Source: Frankia umida (lineage in GTDB: Bacteria; Actinomycetota; Actinomycetes; Frankiales; Frankiaceae). From it: a DNA stretch of 64,000 nt. The position numbers and the translations under genes were made by a program. Location of the stretch: the NCBI RefSeq assembly GCF_023242945.1, contig NZ_JALKFT010000002.1, positions 124,001-188,000 of the forward strand, given 5' to 3'. The notes beneath the pieces are model-generated. The model was not told the DNA's origin, searched no databases, and saw only the letters and a list, made by a program, of their open reading frames with translations. This document shows, piece after piece, positions 7,780-15,892 of this stretch; the first letter of the stretch is position 1, and the number at the start of each line of letters is the position of its first letter.

Positions 7780-8001
7780 CTATTTGATGTGCTGGGGGTC
7801 GCAGAGGCCCGGCTGGACGACACGAACCTCGATGAGACGTACCGATCGCCAGTTGACCAGCATCGTGCGGCCGTCGGCGAGATGAAGCTGCTCCACCTCG
7901 CAGCGGAAGACCGCCTGGGCGACCCGGCGACGAAGCTCGTCCGGATCGGTGTCCGCCGGTAGCGGGAAGGGCTGTCCGTCGATCACGATCTGCACTTCCA
8001 C
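7780..8001 (-). CDS. Small hypothetical protein, 73 residues
   Basis: The frame from a GTG at 8001 reads VEVQIVIDGQPFPLPADTDP and ends in VRVVQPGLCDPQHIK. It shows normal high-GC third positions and a balanced amino-acid mix, with alternating hydrophobic beta-like strands around one helix (DELRRRVAQAVF). No family was recognised. It is divergent from the HD hydrolase gene and upstream of the halogenase leader on the same strand. The frame stays open upstream to 8322 but becomes low complexity there. Confidence 0.6.
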   Translation of the reverse strand: MEVQIVIDGQPFPLPADTDPDELRRRVAQAVFRCEVEQLHLADGRTMLVNWRSVRLIEVRVVQPGLCDPQHIK

Positions 8002-8205
8002 CAGCCGACAGTCGCACGCGTGTTCGATGATGGCAAATGTCGGGGTGGCCTGATCGGGCGTGGCTGATCGGCTGGGCTGGCTGGTCGGGCGGGGCCGGTG
8101 TGGCCGGTTCGGGCCGGACCGTATCTGGTCAGCCTGGGTCTGGCCGGGATCGGCCGGGCATGCGAGGGTACGTGAGCGGCCAGAGCCGCCGGTGGACGTC
8201 GCACC

Positions 8206-8250
8206 AGCGGGCGTCCCATCGGTGGGCGTCCCATCGGTGGGCGTCGCTCG
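8206..8250. repeat. 15-bp tandem repeat, about three copies
   Basis: Unit GGTGGGCGTCCCATC: one exact copy at 8221-8235, with imperfect copies before and after it. It lies immediately upstream of the ribosome-binding site of the HD hydrolase gene, so copy-number change would alter its 5' leader. Confidence 0.75.
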
Positions 8251-8267
8251 GGCGGGGAGGAGCGCGG

Positions 8268-8984
8268 ATGGGTGGGCAGGCGAACGCCGTCCGGGACGTC
8301 GCCCTGACCGGGCCGCGCACACCGCTCGCCCGGCTGTTCGACGACGCGCTGCTCGGCGTGGGTGCCACCGCCGACGTCAGTGAACGGGTGCGCGCCTTCG
8401 TGGCGCTCGCTCGTTGCTACCAGCAGCCGGGGCGGCACTACCACACTCTGCGTCATGTCGCGGAGGTGACGGCCGCCCTCCGGGTGCTCCTGACCGCCGA
8501 AGGCCGGGCCGGTGACCGGTACCTGGCACCCGCCTGCATCCTCGCGGCCTACTTCCACGATGTGGTGTACGACCCGGCCCTGACCGACAACGAGCGATGC
8601 TCGGCCGAACTCGCCACCCGGGTGCTGGCGGAGCTGGGCTGCCCCGGGCCGGCGGGTGCCACGGTCGCCCGTCTCGTGCTCGCCACCGCCTCCCACGGGT
8701 CGCACAGCCGGGACGAGGCCCTGGTCAACGACGCCGATCTACGTGTCCTCGCCCGCGGACCCGCCAGCTATGACGTGTACGTGCGCCGGGTGCGCCGGGA
8801 GTACGGCGGTTTCGATGACGCGCAGTGGCGCCGAGGTCGTGCCAGCGCGTTGCGCCACCTGCTCGAGGGGTCGCTCTACTCCACGGGGTGGGCGCGGCGC
8901 CGATGGGAACCGTCGGCCCGGCTCAACCTGGAGCGCGAGCTGGACGGCCTGACCACCCGAGGTTCGGACACCGGGCGAGGCTGA
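8268..8984 (+). CDS. HD-domain metal-dependent phosphohydrolase
   Basis: 238 residues. Metal ligands of the HD superfamily are visible: HYHTLRHVAEV (first His), ILAAYFHDVVYDP (the HD pair) and LVNDADLRVL (last Asp). This pattern is that of the small predicted metal-dependent HD phosphohydrolases, which are thought to cleave phosphate esters or nucleotides; the substrate is unknown. The start is set by GGGGAGGAG at about 8254-8262. It converges on, and overlaps by about 110 bases, a membrane-protein gene on the other strand. Confidence 0.82.
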   Translation: MGGQANAVRDVALTGPRTPLARLFDDALLGVGATADVSERVRAFVALARCYQQPGRHYHTLRHVAEVTAALRVLLTAEGRAGDRYLAPACILAAYFHDVVYDPALTDNERCSAELATRVLAELGCPGPAGATVARLVLATASHGSHSRDEALVNDADLRVLARGPASYDVYVRRVRREYGGFDDAQWRRGRASALRHLLEGSLYSTGWARRRWEPSARLNLERELDGLTTRGSDTGRG

Positions 8985-9595
8985 GCACCAGGCCGGGGCA
9001 CTGCCCGGTCCCAGGGGTCGGTCCCGTCCCAGCGGTCGGTGAACGTCGGCGCGGTGCGGTCGGCGGTGGCGTTCGGCCGGGCGCGGGTGCTGCCCCGGTT
9101 GGCCGGCGGCCTGGGCGACCCGCCGCCCGTCGACGACGGGTAACGCCGGGCCCAGGAGGTCGCGAGAACGCAGGCCAACAGCAGTCCGCTGATCACCGGG
9201 CCGGCGCTGAAATCGGTCGGGTCCGGTTCCAGACCGGGCCAGGCCACCGCGTACAGCCCCAGGGAGGCGGTGCAACCCGTGGCGGTGGCGCCGAGATGGT
9301 GGCGGCACAGAACCGGCACCCCGACGAGTCCCGCGCCGGCGGCGACATACCCCAGCACGGTCGCCGCGAGCAGGACGGCGCCCAACGTCCATCCGACGGC
9401 CGCGGGCAGCCAGCCGAACAGGTGGGTGTCGCCGTTCCAGCGGTACCGTTCGCCCGGGGTGCCGGTCGGCGCCCCGGGCCAGACCAGCAGATGAACCAGG
9501 CCGTAGCACAGCAGGACGGCCCCGCCGCCGGCGGCGGACAGCCGACGCAGCAGGTCCAGAACAAGCGGTTGGTCCAGCAGGCGGGGCGTGCTCAC
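8876..9595 (-). CDS. Hypothetical polytopic membrane protein
   Basis: 239 residues. After a short leader come about four hydrophobic helices (GGGAVLLCYGLVHLLVW, VGWTLGAVLLAATVLGYVAA, a CTASLGLYAVAW segment, and VISGLLLACVLATSW), then a ~80-residue basic, Arg/Pro-rich cytoplasmic tail. No family was recognised. Its GTG start overlaps the stop of the SelA-like gene (GTGA), so the two are translated together. The C-terminal tail overlaps the end of the convergent HD gene, and the true end may be less conserved. Confidence 0.62.
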   Translation of the reverse strand: MSTPRLLDQPLVLDLLRRLSAAGGGAVLLCYGLVHLLVWPGAPTGTPGERYRWNGDTHLFGWLPAAVGWTLGAVLLAATVLGYVAAGAGLVGVPVLCRHHLGATATGCTASLGLYAVAWPGLEPDPTDFSAGPVISGLLLACVLATSWARRYPSSTGGGSPRPPANRGSTRARPNATADRTAPTFTDRWDGTDPWDRAVPRPGAQPRPVSEPRVVRPSSSRSRLSRADGSHRRRAHPVE

Positions 9596-11430
9596 GGGGA
9601 CTGCCGATCCGGTGGCTGCTGCGGTGGGCTGGGCTGGTTCGGGGTCGGCTGCTCCGGTGCCGTCCGCGCCGAGTCCCGGCCGTGCGGGATCGTGGCGGAC
9701 TCGATCGTGTCCATGTCGGCGGTCTCGAGCCCACGCGGCGGACAGCCGGCGGTGAGCGGGTCCGTCTCGAACATCCATCCCGGTTCGGCCGGCGACCAGG
9801 ACAGCGCCCGGGCGGCGTCGTCCGCTGGACGGCCTCGCGGCGGGCTGCTCACCGGCGGGCTGCTCACCGGCGCTGCCAGGGCGACGGCGGCATCCGTCCG
9901 GTACGGACGGTCGATCCAGAGCGGCTCCAGCCCAAGAAGGGTGTCTCCGGGCAGGGCGACGTCGAGCCTGGCCGTCTCGGTTCGGACACCGGTCGGTGCG
10001 AGCCCGCCGACCGAGGCCGACTTCCGCGCGGTGGCCGGCCCCCCACCGGTCCCGCCCGGGGGCGGATCTCCGCCGATCGCCGACATCCTGGCCGGGGGCG
10101 GTTCCCGGCCCGGTTCTGGTCGCTCCTGCGGTGACGGGTCGGACGCGGATCTGTGCGTGGTGGCCGCCGCCACGATGGGCTGGGGGGCGGTCGGTGGGTC
10201 GGTGAGGGCGGTGGCACCGATCGCGGTCGCGGCCGCGAGTATCGCCGCGCCGAGCACCGGATCGAGTTCGGCCGGCACGGCCCGTAGGTCCAGCAGACAG
10301 CAGCCCTGCTCCACCCGCCCGAGAACGGCCGGCTGACCGTCGCGCAACGGCATCGCGATCACCGCGTCGACGGCTACCGCGGCGCTTGGCAGGTCGTAGC
10401 CACGCAGAGCATGGCCGCCGGCCGGCCCGGTGGCCGACTCGTCGACGCAGGCGCGGCTGGCCACCGCGGACGCGGCGATCCCGGCGTGGCGCAGCCACCG
10501 GGCGAGCCGTTCGGCCCGGGCCACGAGATGTTCGGGTCGGGTCCGCAACGCCTGGCGCACCGGCGGTTCATGGCGCAGCGTCGCCTCCAGCGCGGCGAGG
10601 GTCAGCTTGCCGGCCTGGCCGGCGCGCGACAGCGGATGGCGGCGCATCCGGTCGATCAGGCCGGCGTGGCCGAACAGCAGACCGCACTGCGGGCCGCCGA
10701 GCAGTCGGTCCCCACTGGCCAGCACCACGGCCACGCCCTGGTCCAGCCAGGTGGTGACATCCGGCTCGGTGGGCAGGTGGGGCTCTGGGCAGAGCAGCCC
10801 GGACCCGCTGTCGCCGACCAGCGGGACGCCGAGATCGACGCACAGTTCGGCGAGATCACCCAGGGCGGGGCGATCCGTGAACCCGATCAGCTGGTAACCG
10901 GGGGTGTGTACGCGCAGGACGACGCCCGTCTGTGGGCCGATCGCCCGGGCGTAGTCGCCCAGGGTGGTGCGGTTGGTGGTGCCGACCTCACGCAGCCGGG
11001 CGCCGGTGGTCGCCAGCAGGTCCGGCAGGCGCAGGCCGTCGGTCGTCTCGCCGAGTTCGCCGCGGCTGACCACCACCTCCCGTCCCGCTGCCAGTGCCGC
11101 CACGGCGAGGACGAGGGCCGCCACCTCGTTGTTGACGATGTGCACCGCGGCCGCGGCCGGCACCGCCGTGGCCAGGGCGGCGAGCGCGCTGCGACCACGA
11201 CGGTCGCGGCGGCCGGTGGCCAGGTCGAACTCCAGGTCGATGGTGCCGGCCGCCAGGTCGAGGGCGGCCCGGGCCGCCGCGGACAGGGGCGCGCGACCGA
11301 GCGCTCCGTGCAGCAGAATCCCCGTGGCGTTGATCACCGGACGGAGACCGGTGGCCTCGCGGGCACGCGGCATCGGCGCCGGTACCGGATCCTCGGCGGC
11401 GCCGAATGCGGGAGAGGCCAGATCATCCAT
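9592..11430 (-). CDS. SelA-like PLP-fold protein lacking the catalytic lysine
   Basis: The central ~360 residues align with L-seryl-tRNA(Sec) selenium transferase: VINATGILLHGALGRAPL, an SRGELGETTDGLRLPDLL stretch, GDSGSGLL, and KLTLAALEATLRHEPPV. The PLP-Schiff-base motif, SGDKLLGGPQ in SelA, reads SGDRLLGGPQ (codon CGA), so the essential Lys is Arg. The N-terminal tRNA(Sec)-binding domain of bacterial SelA is also missing (only ~33 residues precede the core), while a ~190-residue Pro/Ala/Gly-rich tail is added. It is therefore probably not a working selenocysteine synthase. No selB, selD or tRNA-Sec is in the window. It is coupled by GTGA overlap to a membrane protein. Confidence 0.75.
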   Translation of the reverse strand: MDDLASPAFGAAEDPVPAPMPRAREATGLRPVINATGILLHGALGRAPLSAAARAALDLAAGTIDLEFDLATGRRDRRGRSALAALATAVPAAAAVHIVNNEVAALVLAVAALAAGREVVVSRGELGETTDGLRLPDLLATTGARLREVGTTNRTTLGDYARAIGPQTGVVLRVHTPGYQLIGFTDRPALGDLAELCVDLGVPLVGDSGSGLLCPEPHLPTEPDVTTWLDQGVAVVLASGDRLLGGPQCGLLFGHAGLIDRMRRHPLSRAGQAGKLTLAALEATLRHEPPVRQALRTRPEHLVARAERLARWLRHAGIAASAVASRACVDESATGPAGGHALRGYDLPSAAVAVDAVIAMPLRDGQPAVLGRVEQGCCLLDLRAVPAELDPVLGAAILAAATAIGATALTDPPTAPQPIVAAATTHRSASDPSPQERPEPGREPPPARMSAIGGDPPPGGTGGGPATARKSASVGGLAPTGVRTETARLDVALPGDTLLGLEPLWIDRPYRTDAAVALAAPVSSPPVSSPPRGRPADDAARALSWSPAEPGWMFETDPLTAGCPPRGLETADMDTIESATIPHGRDSARTAPEQPTPNQPSPPQQPPDRQSP

Positions 11431-11574
11431 CACTTCGCGTAAATCTAGTACTGCGAAGCGTGATGTCCACGGGTGAGGCCGGCGTGGTGGCGTGTCCTTT
11501 CGTGTGCCGTCCGAATGTCCAGGTGGCGGGGACGTGAACTGATGCACCACATCCGCCAAGCGGGTAGCCTTCAT

Positions 11575-11771
11575 CCCTGAAGGGGAGTAGCCCCGTCGAG
11601 TGCGCTTCTCCGCCAGGCTGGCGGTGGAACCGACCTCGACCCGCGCGTCGACATACTGGCGCCCGTGCGCGGCCCGTCATGGGTCGGCCCGCGGGTTCCC
11701 GGCGCTCGGGCCCGGCTGTGCGCGGCCTGGTGGGCGAGACCTTCGACACGGCAGTCATGCCGGGTCGAAGG
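11575..11771 (+). promoter_or_regulatory. yybP-ykoY (manganese) riboswitch
   Basis: The leader of the TMEM165/GDT1 gene has the class signatures: GAAGGGGAGTAGC at 11579-11591 and GCGAGACCTTC at 11734-11744. GAAGG and CCTTC form the closing P1 stem. yybP-ykoY riboswitches bind Mn2+ and commonly control Mn exporters, including this transporter family. Recognition is by motif only; no covariance search was run. Confidence 0.85.
11740..11771 (+). terminator. Hairpin competing with the riboswitch P1 stem (expression platform)
   Basis: CCTTCGAC (11740-11747) pairs with 11764-11771, and CGGCA (11749-11753) pairs with 11758-11762, giving about 13 bp with a GTCA loop. The 5' arm reuses the CCTTC that closes the aptamer, so the two structures exclude each other. 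No U-tract follows, so it may act through Rho, pausing or translation. Confidence 0.7.
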
Positions 11772-11811
11772 CGTACCCCGCTCACGACCCGGCCTTACGA
11801 GAGGTTCCGGC

Positions 11812-12516
11812 GTGAGCATCACCGCGATACTGGTCACCTTCGGCGTCATCGTCCTCGCCGAGCTTCCGGACAAGACGATGGTCGCGAGTCTTGTGTTGGG
11901 CAGCCGGTTCCGGCCGATCTACGTCTGGGTGGGGGTGGCGGCCGCCTTCCTCATCCATGTCACGGTGGCTGTCGCGGCTGGTAGCGCGTTCTCCCATCTC
12001 CCGAGCCGACTGGTGGACGGGATCACGATGGTGCTCTTCCTGTTGGGCGCCGTCCTGGTGCTGCGCGAGGGCCGCGATGACGACGACAAGCCCGAGACGA
12101 GCGACGCTCCCTCCAACGCCGAGGGCACGACCAACCCCGAGGGCACGTTGACCAGCGACAGCGCGGGGCCGGCGGGATCGGCCACTCCCGCGGTGGTGGC
12201 CGAGCAGCCGGCCGCCACCAGGAGCGCCGGTTCGAGCACGTTCTGGCGGGTGGCGGTCACCTCGTTCGGCGTTGTCTTTCTTGCGGAGCTGGGCGACCTC
12301 ACCCAGATCACCACGGCCAACCTCGCCGCCCGTTTCGACTCGCCGGTGAGCGTCTGGCTGGGCGCGCTGCTGGGCCTGTGGACGGTGGCCGCCCTCGGCA
12401 TCGCCGGTGGACGTGGACTGCTCCGACTGCTGCCGATCTCCATGATCACCCGCATTGCCGCGGGGGCGTTCCTGGTGCTCGCGGTGATCTCGGGGATCGA
12501 GGTGCTGCGCGGGTAG
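11812..12516 (+). CDS. TMEM165/GDT1 (UPF0016) family cation transporter, putative Mn2+ exporter
   Basis: 234 residues, two homologous halves of three helices each. Each half has the family acidic motif: VLAELPDKT (residues ~14-22) and FLAELGDLTQ (~160). The halves are joined by a ~60-residue acidic, Ala/Thr-rich cytoplasmic loop beginning REGRDDDDKPE. Family members export Mn2+ (or Ca2+) by cation/proton exchange. In the first motif the usual Gly is Pro. The GTG start at 11812 follows GAGAGG. The upstream Mn riboswitch strongly supports a manganese role. Confidence 0.88.
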   Translation: MSITAILVTFGVIVLAELPDKTMVASLVLGSRFRPIYVWVGVAAAFLIHVTVAVAAGSAFSHLPSRLVDGITMVLFLLGAVLVLREGRDDDDKPETSDAPSNAEGTTNPEGTLTSDSAGPAGSATPAVVAEQPAATRSAGSSTFWRVAVTSFGVVFLAELGDLTQITTANLAARFDSPVSVWLGALLGLWTVAALGIAGGRGLLRLLPISMITRIAAGAFLVLAVISGIEVLRG

Positions 12517-12552
12517 CCGGCTGGAGGGCCGGCCACCCCACGACCGGACGAC

Positions 12553-13056
12553 TCAGCGGCTCGGCGCCTGCCGCGCGTCCCGAACCGAGCCGGCCTCGCG
12601 CGGCAGGATCGGCCAACGCGGATCGTCGAGCCCGAAGACGAGCACGACCTCCGCGTCCGAAGCGAAATCGACGAGCCGCGCGGCCGGGGGAAGCGCCGCC
12701 AGCGCCGGCCACAGCTCGGCTACCGGCGCCCCCTCCGGCGCGACGACGACGTACCTCGAGCCCGACGCGCCGCCGCTGCCATCGGGGACGGGATCGACGG
12801 CACCGGCCGCGGCATCACCTCCGTTCGTCTCGGCGAGCAGCCCGGCGAGGCGACCAGCCTCATCCGGCGTGAGCCGCAGCAGAGCGGGGGAGGCGCCGGG
12901 CAGCCGGACGACGAGACCGACCAGACCAGCGCCGGAACCCGGCGGACCGCCGGGCAGCGGGCCGACCGAGACGGCGGCGCCGTCCGACCGGCACAGGAAC
13001 GTGACGACATCAGCGGGAGCAGCGCCACCGCGGGACCAGGGCGGGTTGATGTCCAT
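12553..13056 (-). CDS. Hypothetical protein, 167 residues
   Basis: It begins MDINPPWSRGG and contains alternating strands such as VVTFLCRSDGAAVSVGPLPG, GLVGLVVRLPG, RYVVVAPEGAPVAELWPALA and AEVVLVFGLDDPRWPI, suggesting an alpha/beta fold. There is no signal peptide or membrane helix, and no family was recognised. It converges with the TMEM165 gene and is divergent from the STAS gene. A perfect 22-bp palindrome lies 15 bases upstream of its start, a good place for an operator. Confidence 0.65.
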   Translation of the reverse strand: MDINPPWSRGGAAPADVVTFLCRSDGAAVSVGPLPGGPPGSGAGLVGLVVRLPGASPALLRLTPDEAGRLAGLLAETNGGDAAAGAVDPVPDGSGGASGSRYVVVAPEGAPVAELWPALAALPPAARLVDFASDAEVVLVFGLDDPRWPILPREAGSVRDARQAPSR

Positions 13057-13070
13057 GCGAGGACGTTCTC

Positions 13071-13092
13071 ATGGGATGACATGTCATCCCAT
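13071..13092. promoter_or_regulatory. 22-bp perfect palindrome, candidate operator
   Basis: The half-site ATGGGATGACA (13071-13081) is followed directly by its exact reverse complement. It lies in the divergent region between the hypothetical gene at 13056 (minus) and the STAS gene at 13302 (plus). Perfect symmetry without spacer suggests a dimeric repressor site; the regulator is not identifiable. Confidence 0.65.
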
Positions 13093-13301
13093 CCCGTCTG
13101 GCGGGGAGAGGTGGAGGGCAGACGGCGGGCCGGGTGGGGCGCTGATGTGAGACAGGCCGCGCCGCGGTGGGAATCTGAGGGGTGTGGGAGTGGGAGAGCC
13201 TGGGTACGCCGGCTTCATCGTGCTTGACAGGAGTGCGACGCGCAGTGGGAACGGTCCGGCCTGTATCCCGCGGTGCCCATGCCATCCGGTCGGGCGGAGC
13301 C

Positions 13302-13697
13302 ATGGAACCATCTGTGCGGGTCGAGGTGACGGGGAGCGACACGATCGTCGTGCACCCTGTGGGCGACATCGACTACTCCTCGCTGGATCCGCTGCGTGAG
13401 TCCCTGCTGGATGCCCGGGTCGCCGGAGTCAGGGACATCGTGGTCGACCTGGCCGAGGTCAGCTTTCTGGACTCGCAGGGACTCGCGGTGATCCTGTTCG
13501 CCCATCAGCGCCAGCGTTCGGCCGGTGGCCGGCTGGCCCTGCGGCATCTCAACGAGGACACGAACCGGTTGCTGCACGTCACCAACCTGACCACGGTCAT
13601 CGCCGTGGACGACGATCTTCCGGCGGTCTCCGCGGCTTCGGCTTCGGCCGCCGGGCCAGCCCCGGCACCGGGACTGGCCCGGCGGCGTAGCGCCTAG
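13302..13697 (+). CDS. STAS-domain anti-sigma-factor antagonist
   Basis: 131 residues. The fold is that of SpoIIAA/RsbV: beta strands GDIDYSSLDPLRESLL and VDLAEVSFLDSQGLAVILFA. The Ser of LDSQGL is the site phosphorylated by an anti-sigma kinase. In the family, the unphosphorylated form binds the kinase and frees a sigma factor. The last ~25 residues are an Ala/Pro-rich tail. The ATG follows GGAG. A TTGACA word lies at about 13222-13227 as a possible -35. No kinase gene is adjacent, so the partner is elsewhere. It overlaps the mshD stop by four bases (convergent). Confidence 0.88.
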   Translation: MEPSVRVEVTGSDTIVVHPVGDIDYSSLDPLRESLLDARVAGVRDIVVDLAEVSFLDSQGLAVILFAHQRQRSAGGRLALRHLNEDTNRLLHVTNLTTVIAVDDDLPAVSAASASAAGPAPAPGLARRRSA

Positions 13698-14755
13698 CCA
13701 GCCTGGCGCCAGTGATAGGACACGTCCCGCGCATGCTCGGTGAAACCGAGCCCGGTGTACATCCGCACCGCCCGCTCGTTGTCCTCGTCGACGTACAACG
13801 CGACGGTGGGCAGGCGCTGGTCCCGCAGATGACGCAGGCCGATGAGGGTGAGCGCCCGGCCCAGGCCCGAACCACCAGAACCGGGCCGCACACCGACGAC
13901 GTAGACCTCGCCGATCGGGCCGACCTCGGCGGGTGGGACATCCGGTGCGGGTGTCGGGTCGACCGCGTGGACCTTGGTCCAGTGGAAACCGACCACCTGC
14001 CCGTCGCGTTCGGCGACGAAGAATCCCCGCGGGTCGAACCACGGTTCCTGTTGACGTCTGGCCAGGTCGTCGGACGTCCAGCGGCCCTGCTCGGGATGGT
14101 CGGCGAAGGCCGCGGCGTTGACCGCGAGCCACGTCTCGTCGTCCTGGCCGGGCACGAAGGGCCGCACGGTGACATCGGCGGGCAGCACCGGCTGCTCCAG
14201 CGGCTCGTCCAACGGGCGGCGCAGCTGGAACAGCACACGGGCGCGGACGAAGCCCAGCGAATCGGCGAGGGCCGCCGCGGCCGGCAGATCCCCGTGTGCC
14301 CAGATGTCGAGTTCCGCCTGCGCCGTGGAACAGGCGGCGAGCAGCGCGGTGACCAGTGCCCGACCCACACCCTGACGGCGGTGCGCGGGACGCACCACGA
14401 CCTCGGCCTGCCGACTTTCCGGTGGACCGCCCAGGTGCGCATATCCGATGATCGGCGGTTCGGCGGGGTCGACCGGCACGGCTTTCGGGCCGGTCGCGCC
14501 GGGAGCGGCTGGTGAGGGGGCGTCCGCGGAACCGGCCGACAGACGGGCGAGCAGGTGATGGCCGGCGTCCACCGCAAGACCCGGGCGCAACGTCAACCGG
14601 ACGTCCTCGGATACCGGCCCGCTACCGTCGGCTCGCTCCGCCTCGGCGAGCAGGCTCTCGATGCCGTCGACGTCCGTACCGCTGAGAGTCGGACGCCAGT
14701 CCAGCCGTGCGCTGGAGGATGTGGCCGTGGGCGGCTGCGAGGTCGAGGAGGTCAC
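13694..14755 (-). CDS. mshD: Mycothiol synthase (acetyl-CoA:Cys-GlcN-Ins acetyltransferase)
   Basis: 353 residues with two tandem GNAT domains. The N-terminal domain has EVVVRPAHRRQGVGRALVTALL. The C-terminal one has EVYVVGVRPGSGGSGLGRALTLIGLRHLRD, followed by YVDEDNERAVRMYTGLGF, the acetyl-CoA loop and family ending of MshD. It makes the last step of mycothiol synthesis, acetylating Cys-GlcN-Ins. The GTG start gives a length near the family norm (~310) plus a short Ser/Thr-rich leader and an ~25-residue Ala/Pro insertion. It lies downstream of glnR on the same strand, an arrangement also seen in Streptomyces, but a hairpin between them suggests separate transcription. Confidence 0.93.
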   Translation of the reverse strand: MTSSTSQPPTATSSSARLDWRPTLSGTDVDGIESLLAEAERADGSGPVSEDVRLTLRPGLAVDAGHHLLARLSAGSADAPSPAAPGATGPKAVPVDPAEPPIIGYAHLGGPPESRQAEVVVRPAHRRQGVGRALVTALLAACSTAQAELDIWAHGDLPAAAALADSLGFVRARVLFQLRRPLDEPLEQPVLPADVTVRPFVPGQDDETWLAVNAAAFADHPEQGRWTSDDLARRQQEPWFDPRGFFVAERDGQVVGFHWTKVHAVDPTPAPDVPPAEVGPIGEVYVVGVRPGSGGSGLGRALTLIGLRHLRDQRLPTVALYVDEDNERAVRMYTGLGFTEHARDVSYHWRQAG

Positions 14756-14865
14756 CACCCGACCGTACGAGCGGCCCCCGCCGATGTCGCGTGAACCGCG
14801 GATCCGGTGCGGCGCGCCGCACCCACGCCTGAACCCGTCGCCGTCGCCGTCGCTGTCAAACGGCG

Positions 14866-14913
14866 AAGCGTGGTCGCTGGGCCCGACGACAACCGGGCTG
14901 AGCGACCACGCTT
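14866..14913. terminator. Long nested hairpin between glnR and mshD
   Basis: AAGCGTGGTCGCT (14866-14878) is exactly complementary to 14901-14913. Inside, GCCCG (14881-14885) pairs with 14894-14898, giving about 18 bp in total. It follows the glnR stop on the minus strand and precedes mshD, consistent with a terminator. No long T-run is present, so an operator role cannot be excluded. Confidence 0.65.
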
Positions 14914-15022
14914 TGTGGGATGACGCCGCGGATCGCGACAATGGCCACCGGGGGAGCCATCCGTCATGTGATGGTGACGCCGCGTGGATCGTCGAACCGG
15001 CTGCGGCTCAATGAGGGACGGG

Positions 15023-15766
15023 CTAGACCCGCTCGGGGGTGCGGGCGTCATCGCGGTCGACCCGGCCGCTGGGCCCGTCCGCGAGGGGGGTGATCGACGG
15101 GGCCACGAACTTGTAGCCGACGTGGCGAACCGTGCCGATCATGGCCTCGTGCTCGGGGCCGAGCTTCGCCCGCAGGCGGCGAACATGCACGTCCACCGTG
15201 CGGGTGCCGCCGTAGTAGTCGTAGCCCCAGACCTCCTGCAGCAGCTGCGCCCGGGTGAAGACCCGACCGGGGTGCTGCGCCAGGTACTTGAGCAGCTCGA
15301 ACTCCTTGAAGGTGAGCTCGAGCGGCCGGCCCCGCAGCTTCGCGGAGTAGGTGGTCTCGTCGACGGAGAGGTCGCCGGACCGGATGACACCGGCCTCGGC
15401 GGTGCCGCCAGCAGCAGCGACCCGACCGATGGCCAGTCGCAACCGGGCCTCGACCTCGGCGGGACCGGCGGAGTCAAGCACGACGTCGTCGACGCCCCAG
15501 TCGGCGGACACCGCGGCGAGTCCACCTTCGGTGACCAGGGCGAGCAGCGGAGTGGTCAGTCCGGTGGTGCGCAGCAGTCGACACAGGCCACGAGCGATGA
15601 CGAGCTCCCGGCGCCCGTCCACCACGATCACGTCGACCGGGGGCGCGTCCAGCAGGGCGCTGGCCTCCAGCGGAGCGACCCGCACCGTGTGCGTGAGCAG
15701 CCCAAGCGACGGAAACGACTCGGCGGAGGGACCGGGGGCGTTGGTGAGCAAAAGGACGACGCTCAA
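15023..15766 (-). CDS. glnR: GlnR, orphan OmpR-type regulator of nitrogen metabolism
   Basis: 247 residues. The receiver-like N-terminal domain (VVLLLTNAPGPSAESFPSLG, VDVIVVDGRRELVIARGLC) lacks the usual phospho-acceptor environment, as in orphan GlnR. The C-terminal winged helix is nearly canonical: LTFKEFELLKYLAQHPGRVF, TRAQLLQEVWGYDYYGGTRT, VDVHVRRLRAKLGPEHE. GlnR controls glutamine synthetase, ammonium transport and other nitrogen genes in actinobacteria, central for a possible N2-fixer. The start is TTG, preceded by GGAGGAG. The C-terminal tail is Arg/Asp-rich. No partner kinase is adjacent, as expected. Confidence 0.93.
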   Translation of the reverse strand: MSVVLLLTNAPGPSAESFPSLGLLTHTVRVAPLEASALLDAPPVDVIVVDGRRELVIARGLCRLLRTTGLTTPLLALVTEGGLAAVSADWGVDDVVLDSAGPAEVEARLRLAIGRVAAAGGTAEAGVIRSGDLSVDETTYSAKLRGRPLELTFKEFELLKYLAQHPGRVFTRAQLLQEVWGYDYYGGTRTVDVHVRRLRAKLGPEHEAMIGTVRHVGYKFVAPSITPLADGPSGRVDRDDARTPERV

Positions 15767-15892
15767 GACGACTCCTCCAGTGGTGTGTGGTGGGGCAGCG
15801 TCGACCCGATGAGCAACTCTATGTCCGGCACTGGGCGTCGCACGACCGTCATGGGCATGAAACGAAGGCCGGTATGTGGGGAGGATAGCCGA

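Noticed and set aside
9592..11430. Calling the gene a functional selA
   Set aside because: The PLP lysine is Arg and the tRNA-binding domain is missing, so the catalytic assignment is not supported despite the fold match.
11463..11574. N-terminal 48-codon extension of the SelA-like protein from an ATG at 11574
   Set aside because: It would run across the promoter side of the manganese riboswitch, has no ribosome site, and shows no SelA N-domain similarity.
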